From Mangifera indica (Eukaryota > Streptophyta > Magnoliopsida > Sapindales > Anacardiaceae), in NCBI RefSeq assembly GCF_011075055.1, contig NC_058139.1, forward strand, positions 325,001-389,000: 64,000 nt of DNA, in the 5' to 3' direction. The notes under the pieces were generated by a model. That model made no database searches and had not been told where the DNA came from. It worked only from the letters and a program-made list of their open reading frames with translations. The position numbers were made by a program, and so were the translations under genes. This document shows positions 40,218 through 51,754 of this stretch, piece after piece (position 1 is the first letter of the stretch; every line of letters begins with the position of its first letter).

Positions 40218-42999
40218 ATGCTGTCTGTCACTGACCACAAAAGGGTTTGACCGAAGCTATTCAACTTCACAGCCACTTTCTCTTTCGCCCTCAACAACTT
40301 AATGTTTATTCTCCTCCTTTTTACTACTTGTTCTCCTGTTAACACTCCTCTCAAGCGCATAGGCACACACAACGGCAGCTTCCACTGCGACGAAGCTCTT
40401 GGCTGCTTTATAATTCGCCTCACTGATAAGTTCTCCAACGCCCAAATTATCCGTACCCGAGATCCTATGGTGTTTTCTTTTAACTCCATATTTATTTTTA
40501 TTTTGGTTGTGAGCTGAAAAAAAAAAAAAAAATCCTTTTTTAATAAGTTGTAGTGGGATTTTAAGTATTTCATTGCTAGTTTTTTTGTCAGCTAAGTTGT
40601 TTTCTTGAACATTTTGTTGTGTGATGAAATGTGCTTTTTTATTTTGTTTGGTTATGTTCTATTTGATGACAGTTTATGAACTGATTTTGGGGATGCACGT
40701 TTTGGAGGGTCTTGATGCGGTCCTTGATGTTGGGGGTGTGTGTGATCCGAGTAAGGACCGGTATGATCATCATCAGAAGGGCTTTGAGGAGGTTCTTGGA
40801 CATGGGTTCAGTACAAAGCGGGTCTTGTTTACAAGGTATTCCTCTGATAAAATGTGCAAGTTTTTATTATTCACATTACAAGTTGGTTAATTGTCTTGTA
40901 TAAAATTGATACTTGAAGTACAGCTTAAGTTTAGTCAACTGTAATCTGACATGTGATTTTGGGTAGTTTTAATATTTTGGTGATGATTAATTAAAGTTTC
41001 CTGTGTAATTTCTTTTTTCTTCAGCATTTTGGAAAGGAGATAATAGCTAAAGAGCTTCAGCTTGATGAAGGACACCCAGATGTTCACTGGTTATTTTTTA
41101 CTATTTACAGAAACTTCATGGAGGTAATTATTTTTACAATTTTTACAATTTTATTCTAGGTCTATTACAATTTACAACTTTTGAATAGATGAGATGGAAG
41201 CTGTTGCATTTCTCAGGGGATAGTGTTTGCTCAAAATTATTTGTGTTTTAGGTATTTCTTTCACCATTTCAGATGTTCATGATAATGTTGAATACTTGAT
41301 TTCTTTCATTTCTTTAAAAAGCCCAAGAATTTTTTTTCTGCTTTTCTTTTAGGATTGTGGAAGATCTTTTTAGGCCTTATTCAGTACAACTATTGTTCAG
41401 ATCTAATTCCGGTGTCTGCTATTTAGAAGCAGCTTTTGGTGCTTCACTGTGTTAATAGAATAGTTTATTCATAATACTAATCTGTACCTTTGTGCAATGG
41501 TATGACTGGGCTTTTATCGGGTTGCTGACTGAACTGTTTTTCTTATGAGGTCACCCAAATGTCTTTGCAAGTGTCACTGCCTGTATCTTTATTCAGATAG
41601 TTTTTTCATTGATATAGATTTTTGCTTATCCTACTCTGGTTAATGATTTGCTTTCTTGTTCTTTTTGTCAGGTAATTGATGCAATTGATAATGGAATTAG
41701 CCAGTATGACACAGAGAAGCCACCAAGATATGTGAGTAATACACATTGGTCTTCAAGGGTAGGGAAACTAAATTTGGATTGGATAGAACCTGATCACTCA
41801 GCAGAGAAGGAGAATGAAGCCTTCCAACAGTCAATGACTCTGGCTGGCAGTGAGTTTTAAGATGTGAGGTTTTTCTTAAATAAAACTATGTAATCTTGTT
41901 CTTTCATTTGCTTTATTTACTTGTTCTATTCAATGTGGTCTCCATCTTTACAAGATTATGTTTGAGGTTTTTCTGTCTTTTTGGGTTGTTTTGCAATGCA
42001 ATTAGATGGATATGAAAGATGCAGGTGCATAACACTTGAGGATCATCCTCTCGTTTCAATCTGTTAGGTTTTATGTGAAATCATGGTTGCCAGCATGGTC
42101 AATTGTAATGGAATGTCTTGCTGTGGGATACGATATTGATCCAAGTGGTGATATCATGGTTTTGAAACAATCTTGTCCTGTAAGTATATGTGCTCCCTAT
42201 TGCTATAGTTTTGTTATTTGTAGTTCTATAATGAGTTTTAAAATGTTTTATAATTAAATCTAATGAGCTTCGTTTGCATTACATTTCATTGTGTTTTAGG
42301 GTTTAGGGTTATGTGTAGGAGCTATTATAGTGCTTTATCTTCCTTAGATACGTAACTGATCTATTATTTGTACTGTCAACATGATTTGACTCCGAAATTG
42401 GGCATGATTTGTCTTGAATAGACCTGTGCAACTTGAGTTAAGATACTAGATTGTATTAATTTTTTGCTCCTTTAAGGTATAAAAAATACTTTATTTGTTC
42501 TAATTTTTTTAAAGTATTTGAAGTTGTCATATATTCTTTATTTCAGGTTGTATGTTTAACTTCTTATTTTCTATCTTGCAGTGGAAGCTTCACTTGTTTG
42601 AGCTTGAGGAGAAGATGAAGATTGAGCCTCTTATTAAATATGTTCTTTACAAGGTATGTGTGTATATGTGTCAATACACTTATTTTCTCCTCATCAAAAA
42701 AGCTTACTTTGGATTATGTCTCATTGGATAGATGTGATCATCAAATAAACTGACTACGAACCATCTGATATGCAGGATGACAGAGGCTAACAGTGGCTAG
42801 TACAGGCAGTGGGAGTGTCCCTGATAGATTTGAGAGCCGGAGACCTCTTCATGCCCAGTTGTGAGGCCTTAGAGATGATGAACTCTCAAAGGAGGCAGAG
42901 ATCTCCGATTGCGTGTTCATACATACGAGTGGCTTTATTGGTGGAAATAAAAGCTATGAGGGTGCTCTGGCCATGGCTCGGATTGCTTTGAAGCTTTAA
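40218..42999 (+). pseudogene. Decayed tandem copy of MYG1 (DHH-family exonuclease)
   Basis: Exon-by-exon homologue of the intact MYG1 gene at 43967-46452, with several inactivating lesions. The leader ATG at 40218 runs into a TGA at 40248. The acceptor before exon 2 reads GCAC instead of GCAG at 40698. Exon 2 lacks about 10 bp near 40816, which shifts the frame. Exon 4 has lost one T, giving TAA at 41858-41860. The acceptor before exon 5 (about 42065) is gone. Exon 7 has an in-frame TAA at 42788-42790. Good islands remain, such as RIGTHNGSFHCDEALGCF, RYDHHQKGFEEV and KELQLDEGHPDVHWLF. A short fusion transcript could still be made but not a normal MYG1. It lies 1 kb left of the intact copy in the same direction, so it is a tandem duplicate. 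Confidence 0.93.
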
Positions 43000-43229
43000 G
43001 CACAGAAACATAGATTGCATTTCTAATTTTACCAACTGAGAACATATAAACTCAGAGCATACCATTCAAGAATCTAATTGATTGCATCTGTTTCTATAGA
43101 AATTCTTGGCTTATAGAGTACAATTTACTCATCTTGGATGATGATGTAGCCATCTTTAACCAATATTAGAATGCAATTATTTGGATATAATTTATAATAT
43201 TCCTTGTGAAAGCAGTTTCTCTTCTCTGT

Positions 43230-43690
43230 ACTTCAATCACTATAAAGTCATTTCATTTTGTAAATTAGTCTTCTTCCAACTTTTCCTCAATTACCCAAAA
43301 AGGAGTATCATCTCTGTACAGGTGCTAACCTTATTGAAAGAGATGGGAAGCTTTGCTATGTGAGCAACCAAAAAAAGCAGATAGAGAAGCTGCTTTTTTT
43401 ACACCCATATCTCCGCATACTGTAAATTCCCCACCAAGGCATTCCATCGCCGACTCCACAGCATTTAGCAACAATCAATGCTCTGTTTCTTTGCTATGAC
43501 GTTTTCCTATTGACTCTCAGCATTCTAGATTTTGCATAGAATTGTACATAAATTATTTCCCAACATCAGTTCTGATTGTTTTACTAGTAGTAGAACTAGT
43601 TCAGAGGCTTCTTCTTTCCCAATTCCCCTTGGTTTCAATTCCAATTCTTTATCAAACACAGTATTGTAACAAAGACGTTAATTATTTTGA
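43230..43690 (-). pseudogene. Decayed fragment of the coiled-coil plastid gene (exon 2 and intron 1)
   Basis: The plus-strand sequence here matches, by eye and with many gaps, the region 37840-38620 inside the coiled-coil gene. Examples are AAAGAGATGGGAAGC at 43338 against the same string at 37962, CAGATA-AGAAGCTGCTTT blocks, CACCAAGGCATT at 43432 against 38071, and TCTTT/TCTAxxCAxxCACAGT near 43650 against 38600. The coding frame is destroyed and exon 1 is missing. It sits between the two MYG1 copies, in the same relative place and orientation as the intact gene has beside the first copy. It is therefore a relic of one segmental duplication. Confidence 0.75.
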
Positions 43691-43966
43691 CCAAGAAGTG
43701 CAGTCAAGTAATAATCTGGGGTAAAAGACTTACTAATTATGTTTATTCAACTGAAGTTTTCCCGTGAATCATTCTGGGTATCCTAGTGTTTTCCAGTCCT
43801 CTCAGTTCCCTTAAGTTTTCTTGGATGGGTATTCCTTAGATTCCTAATTTTTCCACGGTATCGCTTAACCCTAATGTTTTTAAGTATGAACTGAAACATT
43901 AGGGGGCTTTTGTTCAAGGCAGTGGAGAATACCTGGTCGTTCTGTGTTTGCAAAAGCGACTTAAGG

Positions 43967-46452
43967 ATGTTGCCACTAACCACAAAAGGGTTTAACCAGA
44001 AGCTGTTCAACTTCCATAGCAAATTTCTCATTCGTCCTTTCATAGCCATGCTGGACCGTTCTTCAACTTATGTTTCTGTTCGACCTTTCTCTACTTCTTC
44101 TCCCGTTAAGACTCCTTTCAAGCGCGTAGGCACACACAACGGCAGCTTCCACTGCGACGAAGCTCTTGGCTGCTTCATGATTCGCCTCACCAACAAGTTT
44201 TCCAACGCCCAAATTATCCGTACCCGAGATCCCCAGGTGTTGTCTTTTAACCCCACATTTTGTTTAAGTTTTTATTTGCATATAAACTAAAGAGATAAAT
44301 CATCATCTAAGGCTTTTTTTTTTTTTTTTATATGTTGACACCTGATTTAGAAACTAAGTGGAGCATAATTAACTCTATTGGCAATCAATAGGAACCTAAA
44401 TTTGTAAGCAACCATTCTTCTTTGTTCAACAGTTTCACTATCGGAATTTAGTTCTGTGGTGATCAAACATGCTTAAGTTTTTGGTTTGGTTGTAGCCTAG
44501 TACTGTTGTTTAATAACTGTTTTTGTCAATGCAGGTGTTGGAGGGTCTTGATGCTGTGCTTGATGTTGGTGGTTTGTATGATCCAAGGAATGACAGGTAT
44601 GATCATCACCAGAAGGGGTTTGAGGAGGTTTTTGGGCATGGGTTCAATACAAAACTCAGTAGCGCCGGTCTTGTTTACAAGGTAATCCTTTGATAAAATA
44701 TGCCAGTTTTATTAATTACGGTAAAGGCTGGTTAATTCTCCGGTATAAAATGGGTTCTTGAACTGCAGCTGAAGTTTGTGAAGTGACCTGTGGTTTTGTG
44801 GTAGTTTTAATGTTCTGGTAATAATTAATTTACTTTTCCCTGTGTTATTTTCTTTTCGTCTTCAGCATTTTGGAAAGGAGATAATAGCAAAGGAGCTCCA
44901 AGCTGATGAGGGACACCCAGATGTGCATCAGTTATTTTTGACTATTTACAGAAACTTCATGGAGGTGTTAGTTTTTGTATATCTATTTATTACACAGACA
45001 AATTTTACAATTTCACTCTACCTTTTTTATAATCTTGTCATTTTTTAAGAAGCTTTTTTCCTTTCTGAATGGATAAAGTTTGTGCCAAATTTTGTGTTTT
45101 AAGCAGTTCTTTCACCATGCAAATTTATACGATAGTGTCAAATGATTGATTTCTTTTATTTCTTATAAAGACCTTAGATTTCTTTAGGGTGATTTTCTTT
45201 TAGATTGTAGGTGTTTGTAGCCTCAGAGCAATCTTTTTTAGATTCAAATTCAATATGCAAACTTGTGGAAGTTTTTTGTGCTCTGTTATGTTAATAGCGT
45301 GCTTTATAATATGTCTGTGCTTATCATATCTGAGATCACTACCCATATGTTTATTCAGATATTTTTCCATGGATATGGATCATCTTGTATCATTGTGGTT
45401 AATGATTTTCTTTCATGACATCTTTGTTAGGCAATTGATGCAATCGACAATGGAATAAACCAGTATGACACGGAGAAGCCTCCCAGGTATGTGAATAGTA
45501 CACATTTATCTTCTAGAGTTGGAAAACTTAATGTGGATTGGACAGAACCTGATCAATCTCCTGAGAAGGAGAATGAAGCCTTCCAACAAGCAATGACTCT
45601 GGCCGGCAGTGAGTTTTTAGATGTGAGGTTCTTCTGAAATTAATATCAATACGTGAACTTGTCATTCTATTTACTCATTCTTTTCAATGTGGCCTCCATC
45701 TTTAAAAAGATGATTTCTGAGTTTTTAAATCTTTTTGGGTTGTGAGTGTATGAAGGATCAGAGCATCAAAATCCTTTGTGTTTTCATCGTCTTTACAGGC
45801 TGTTCGATTTCATGTAAAATCATGGTTACCATCACAATCAATCGTAATCGAATGTCTTTCAGAAAGACATAATGTTGATCCTTGTGGAGAAATCATGGTT
45901 TTGAAGCAATCTTGTCCGGTAAGTGTACAATGCTCCCTATTAATTTAGTTTTGTTCATATGTTGTTCTATAATGAATCATAAAATGCTTCATATTTAAAT
46001 CTACTGTGAACATAATTTGCCTCTGAAAGTGGCCATGATTCATCTTGAATTTACAGTGGAAGCTTCACTTGTTTGAGCTTGAGGAGGAGATGAAGATTGA
46101 AACTCCTATTAAATATGTACTCTACCAGGTATTTATTGCATTGTGCTAATTTCTGATCTGATGAATATTGAACCATTTGAATGTGCCAATTTGATATGCT
46201 TAACACAAACGATATAATAATATGCAGGATGACAGGGGCAAACGATGGCGGGTGCAGGCAGTGGCAATATCCCCAGATAGATTTGAGAGCCGTAGAGCTC
46301 TGCCTGCCGGTTGGCGAGGTCTGGATGGGGATGAACTCTCAAAGGAGGCAGGGATCCCTGGCTGTGTCTTTGTCCATATGAGCGGCTTTATTGGTGGAAA
46401 TGAAAGTTATGAAGGCGCTTTGACCATGGCTCGTGCTGCTTTAAAGCTTTAG
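43967..46452 (+). CDS. MYG1: MYG1 family DHH exonuclease / metal-dependent hydrolase
   Basis: Seven exons: 43967-44236, 44535-44681, 44866-44964, 45431-45622, 45799-45918, 46057-46128 and 46228-46452. They join in frame into about 374 residues, close to the usual plant length. The N-terminal 45 residues (MLPLTTKGFNQKLFNFHSKF...) are basic and hydroxylated, consistent with mitochondrial targeting. A Met at 44048 gives a shorter 347-residue form. The core begins VGTHNGSFHCDEALGCFMIR and contains the DHH motif in RYDHHQKGFEEV. Downstream come RPALPAGWRGL-like ALPAGWRGLDG and HMSGFIGGNESYEGAL. The MYG1 family (UPF0160) is a DHH-type nuclease. Human MYG1 is a 3'-5' RNA exonuclease acting in nucleolus and mitochondria; the plant role is inferred. 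It is the intact partner of the pseudogene to its left. Confidence 0.92.
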
Positions 46453-46941
46453 GCACAGAAAAAGTCCTTTACATTGCTACTTTTTATCAACTGAGAACTT
46501 TAGTTTCAGAGTCTTGTATGCAAGAATCAGATTGGTTGCTTCTGTTTTATAGCAGTAAGACAAAAATTCACTTATCTTGGAAAGTAAGGGTATATTCCAA
46601 CAGAAGAATTAGCTTAGACCCGAATCCATACTTAGCAGCTCAAACGAAAAAAGCTTGAACTAAAGATTCTGTTCCAAAGCTCGGTTTAAATTTAAGAACT
46701 CGTCAATGGCGCTGCATCAAAGAGTCTTTGGCCTCTTCTAAACTTAAGTTACTGTTAACCAATATATTCAATTAAGTTTGAATTTGAGCTAATTAATCTA
46801 AATTTGAGTTAGACGCGAGATGGGAACTTGTTTCAGTTGGCTAAACTCGTTAGAGTTTATTTATTTTGAATAAAATTCATAGCGAGTGCTGGAAAAACTC
46901 AAATTCAGCTCTTCTACGCTCCAAAGCTGCGTCACTCTAAA
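46453..46941. other. Intergenic between MYG1 and aldolase pseudogene
   Basis: About 0.5 kb. The first 110 bp resemble the sequence downstream of the MYG1 pseudogene (both start CACAGAAA and share CCAACTGAGAAC-like words), so the duplication covers the 3' flank. The rest is AT-rich with no gene. Confidence 0.55.
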
Positions 46942-48552
46942 ATGGCAATACTCACTTGCACTTCTTCGCCTACCGCACACCTTCGCTGCCACACTCACCA
47001 ACCATAAAACCACTTCATTTCCGAAATCAGTCTTCCTAAAACCCAATAAACAGATTTTCCCGACCCTCACTTCAATCAAATCTTCCGCAGCGCCTTCTGA
47101 TCTTTCTCCTATTGATTCAAGCGCTGACCTTTACTCCGCTCCCTCTTCCAGTTCCCTGAAATCCCGCCTCCGAAACAACGAAACTCTCTATGGTCTTTAC
47201 TTACTCTTCTTCTCCCCGACTCTCGCCGAAATTTCGGGGTTGGCCGGTTACGATTCTGTAGTTGTCGATATGGAGCATGGCCTGGGTGGCATTTCTGATG
47301 CTCTCGCCTGCCTTCGTGCTCTTGGTGCCATGGGTACACCGGCTATTCTACGCCTCCCTGAAAGTTGCCAACCTGGGCCAAAAAGGCTCTCGATCTCGGC
47401 CCACAAGGGATTCTGTTTCCGATGATTGAATCCCCCGAAGACGCGAACAAAGCGGTGCCATACTGTTGATTCCCAGCTGCCGAAGCCCGCGGATCGGCTC
47501 ACACGGTGGTCAGAGCTTCGGATTATAGGATTGACGACGGTCTGTGAGTAATTATGATACGAAGTTTGGAAGAATTTCACCTTAAAAAGATTGGGATCCA
47601 AGTGTCATATATTGTTTTTAGGATTCTAATATACTGTCATATTTCACAGTCGTGGTGTTAGTCTCGGCAAACATTACAATGATAGTGTCACCATTCACAT
47701 CACACGGTTATAATCATCACTCGTACGTACGAATGTAATTGAGAATATTGATGTAATGATTTTTATTATATGATTATAAATAAAAAAAAAAAGGTGATGA
47801 TTTTGATATTAAATGATATGATTTTTAAAAAAATCATAACTCAATTCAAAAATTAACAATTAAGACGAGAGATTCAACAATCGTATAAATTTTATATTAA
47901 TTGTTTATATTTTTTAAAATATAATTTAAATTTTATATCTTTTATTTAAAATTTTAATATATTAAAATCTTTAATATAAAATATAATATTTAAATCATAT
48001 ATTAAAAAATACGAATAATTAATATAAAATTTACATAATATTAATACTATTAAGGTTTTTATCTCAATAATTAATTTTTGAACAGTGTATTTTCTATTAA
48101 TATTCATATTGAATCACGAAGAGATACTGTTGATCATGTGCCAGGAGGAAAGTGCTGACGAGGTTAAAAAGGTTGAAAAAATCGTGGCCATGGACGGGGT
48201 TGACTGTGTGCAAATGGGACTGTTGGATTTGAGTGCTAGTATGGGGTACTTATGGGACCCCGGGCACAAGGTTAGAGGGATGATGACGGTAGCGGAGAGA
48301 GGGGTTCTGGGTGGTGGTAGGGCTTGCTTGGCTGGATTTGCGAAGCCCCATGATGGCCCCCAAGAGTTGTGAAGTCACGTGGCTATCACATAGTGTCTGG
48401 TGCAGTTGATATTGGGTTGTTCAGAAGTGCTGCTGGGGAGGATGTGAGAAGATTCAAGATGAGTTTGGTGAAACACTCATGATGATGATGACGACGACGA
48501 CGACGACCGGATGAAGCAGTTGAAAGATGCTGATGAGTACTGGAGCGAATAA
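46942..48552 (+). pseudogene. HpcH/HpaI aldolase (plastid-type) pseudogene
   Basis: Remains of a nuclear gene for a plastid-targeted HpcH/HpaI-family class II aldolase (2-keto-3-deoxy sugar acid aldolase-like). Recognisable blocks: NETLYGLYLLFFSPTLAEIS, YDSVVVDMEHGLGGISDALA, GTPAILRLPES, then after frame changes LIMCQEESADEVKKVEKI, VDCVQMGLLDLSASMGYLWD and a final DADEYWSE. Lesions: the ATG at 46942 is out of frame with the body, one base is missing near 47367 (PESC-PTWAKK), an in-frame TGA stands at 47467 where Arg is expected, there are codon losses near 48290-48315, and a two-base frameshift follows at about 48370. An AT-rich 0.55 kb interval (47542-48105) has a good donor (CT|GTGAGTAAT) but no matching acceptor, so it is an old intron or an insertion. 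A GAT/GAC run (48479-48510) encodes an Asp tail. Confidence 0.9.
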
Positions 48553-49730
48553 AGGATTGTTCTGGTTGCTTTTCTGCAGATAAAAAATTATAATTATGCT
48601 TTCATTTCTGTAAATGTAGTGAGTTACGTTTTTTGGTTTTTTTTTTTTTAACTTTAGATTGCCGTTTACTTAGGTGGAAGAGCTAAAACTGGGGTCTTCT
48701 CTTACAAGTCTCAATTTTGAATGGAAAGGATATTTTTATTGGTTCTTATCTCGACATCCTAATAGCTTGAGTATGATAAAAGATGATTGATTAAATAATT
48801 ACTTTTGTTTTTATTTAGAAAGCTCAAAAGCTAAATTTGTGTGTTCAAAATAAGTAATTATAAACAATCTTTGGCATTGAGATTACTATCATAGAATCGT
48901 AATAATGAATTTTGGGTAAAATTTTTAGCCTTGGCATTTGTTCTATTATGAGTTTTACCTTACACTGAGTATACAAATAAACTGGAAAAATTGTAGGAAA
49001 ATCTCAAGTGTTGAGAGCTCTGCACGCAAAAGAACAAGCATGATAGATATACTATACCACTAATGCCATGGCTCAGCTTCATATCTACTAAGATAACTTT
49101 TCTAATAAACTAGAGTTTGAATGCGTGGTTCATAGATGGGATATATAAGTCAATCTTCCTTTCTTTAGAGTTTAATCCACCAATAATTCTTGCTGAATAC
49201 ACAGTTTGATAGCCATAAAAATATCTACATCATGGTATGAGACTGAGGCATTTCCGTTTTACTGTATATAGAATTCGAAAGTGGATGCCAATCCCAGAGG
49301 AGAAAGTAGCCATGTGAGAACAGATAATTCTCACTGTTCTCTCCACATGACATGATGAAATCATAATTGAATTGAATGAAATTTATATTTTATCAGAATA
49401 GAACATACCTTCTGCCAAGGCCATCCAACTGGCCCATGTGCCATTGTTAACCATATCACATATCTTTCTTCCTTCTTTTTTTACAATCTTAGCCTTTTAA
49501 AATAGTGAATTCCCATCTCTATCCATGTCTTTTGGTAACAGGGTCTGATATAAATTCACTTGTTAATTTTACTTTAGGAGGGCATTCAGGTAAATCAGAG
49601 CTCAACTTGTCCACCCAAGTCGTTAAATACACTTGTAAGCCAAAAGATTTGGCCCTGAAGCGTATTGTCCTGATTCACCCCTAAATTTGAGAGAGAGAAA
49701 AGTTAGTTTGAGCTTGATAACAGAAGGAAG
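48553..49730. other. Intergenic between aldolase pseudogene and phytocyanin gene
   Basis: About 1.2 kb with no open frame of interest and no repeat I can name. The last 100 bp before 49731 probably hold the promoter and leader of the phytocyanin gene. Confidence 0.5.
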
Positions 49731-50418
49731 ATGGCCGATCTTAGAAGCTGCAGATTTCACTTATTGTTTGCTTTTCAGTTTCTTTTGTTAGCACAAACCA
49801 AAGTGTTATGTTTTCAGTATAAGGTTGGTGATTTAGATGCTTGGGGAGTTCCCACTTCTGCAAATCCATTAGTCTATGCCAAGTGGTCCAAGTACAACAC
49901 CCTCAGGATTGGAGATTCTCTCTGTAAGTTCTTTATGATCTTTCAATTCTTTATCTGATTGCCATGAAAATGTTAATAATAAGCTCTCGTCTGATAATAT
50001 GTATCTGTTTTCTGATTAATATTGCAGTGTTTTTGTACCCACAAGTCAAGATTCAGTGATTCAAGTCACGGAATCATCCTACAATTCATGTAACATTACT
50101 GATCCAATCCTCTACATGAACGATGGAAACTCTTTGTTTAACATCACCACAATCGAGAATTTTTACTTCACCAGTGGAGAGCCAGGGCATTGTGAAAAGA
50201 AGCAGAAACTACATGTAACTGTTGGGAACGTATCTGCTTACGCTCCTTCTTCTGGTCCCGGTGCATTGGCTGACACTGCACCGTCTTATCCTACTGTATT
50301 TGGTCCAATTCCACAACCACCTTCTACTTCTTCTTCACCATTGCTGCTAAGTTTTTCAGTCTTCTTAACAGCTGTTATTGGATCAGCAGCATCTGCAATA
50401 CTCAGTGGCATTATGTGA
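49731..50418 (+). pseudogene. Early nodulin-like phytocyanin with a one-base frameshift
   Basis: Exon 1 (49731-49923) encodes a signal peptide (LLFAFQFLLLAQTKVLCF) and the start of a plastocyanin-like domain (YKVGDLDAWGVP, YAKWSKYNTLRIGDSL). The intron is GT-AG, with exon 2 from 50028. Exon 2 continues LFLYPQ but then meets TGA at 50057-50059. One base fewer than expected near 50039-50044 (CCACAAGT where CCACCAAGT would keep frame) moves the rest, VIQVTESSYNSCN to the end at 50418, into another frame. That rest is otherwise normal: the PGHCEKKQKLHV block, a Pro/Ser-rich linker and a hydrophobic C-terminal GPI-type signal. As read, the product is a 74-residue fragment. It could be a recent pseudogene, a strain allele or a sequencing error; apart from this the gene looks well conserved. 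The family acts at the plasma membrane and cell wall. Confidence 0.8.
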
Positions 50419-51754
50419 AACGCACAACAATTCAGATTCCAGCTACTTTCTTCTTCAAATCTCTGTATAATTGGTTAATGTAATGTTTTTAATTTTGTAA
50501 TTCTTTCTACTATTTAAGAATTCACAATATTATTCTTTTGATTTCTTGTTTCCAAGTCTGTTGTGCAAACAGATGTATCGTGTATCCTATATTTTGAATG
50601 GCAAAAGAGCATCTGCACTCTATGCTTGTAAAAAGAAAAAGTTTATTCAGTTTTCTAATAAAAGAAAGCACCAGTTTCCAGGTTAAAAAACAACAAAGTT
50701 AACCATATATATAAATCCAAGAAAAGCACCGCCTGATATCATGGAGGTAACAAAGGCTTTAATTCCATTAATTTATAATTGCCCGCTGGTTATGAACGTT
50801 GTGCTGACAGACGGCTCCTAATTTGACATCTGTATGGTACAGTAGCCAGAGTAGGGGCCTCACAAAATAACAGAAAAAATTCCAGTTTAGTGCAAAGTTG
50901 TTTCAATTACATGGATTTGCTGCCTGTTACAGGCAAGACCCTAGGCCCCGGTGCAGCTCAGAATAATAAAACTGATGGAACTTTACATGTTCTGTCCAGT
51001 GGATTTACAAAAGTTGGCATTGGCTAATCGGGAACCTCAGGTGTATAATAGGAACGGAAACATTCGCTCTCAGCCACTATGAACTGGTGAAGAATACCGT
51101 TCTGTTAATGTCAGCATTAAATTCAGTTGACTATATCAGCATCTACAGCCATTGTCCTCTCTTCAGAAGCATATGGAACCTCAGGAGCTTCAGGGTCTGC
51201 AAACTGCATGGCAGAGGACCTTAATTCATTTACTGCAAAAGGGCTCCAAGTTTGAGTAACATTGGAGTCTATTTCCGTCGCAGTAGCCCTAGGAGACGCT
51301 GGCTACACCAACACGTCTGGGTATGCAGCTTTGACTCTGAGAACTATTATAAAGGAATTTGAATAAATGTTTAGATTTATTGTATTAAGTTAATTATATG
51401 TAACATTATCTCTCGCCTTATAAATAAGAGATTTTTGAAAGTTCTTACGTAATCATAACCGATATTCGGTGCATACTTTTCATTAGTACAAATTTTCGAA
51501 TCAAAAAAAATTATTAGACAGAATATACTAAAACTAAATTTTATATCTTTTTACATCACCATCTATGTGCATACTCTTGTGTATATGTAAACTTGGCTAA
51601 ATGTCTCTGACATCAACGGTAAAAAGTAAAAGCAAATAAGTGAATTTCAATTCAGCTGCTAATCTTTGTATTCCAACAACTCTCCTAAGGAACGACATAA
51701 TATATAAGGAGTAAAGGCAAGAATCAGAAACAAAAAAAATACAATAAGCTATTT
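50419..51754. other. Intergenic between phytocyanin and OPT7-like gene
   Basis: About 1.3 kb between convergent 3' ends. No gene or named repeat recognised. Some stretches near 51100-51330 are less AT-rich but carry no long open frame. Confidence 0.45.
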
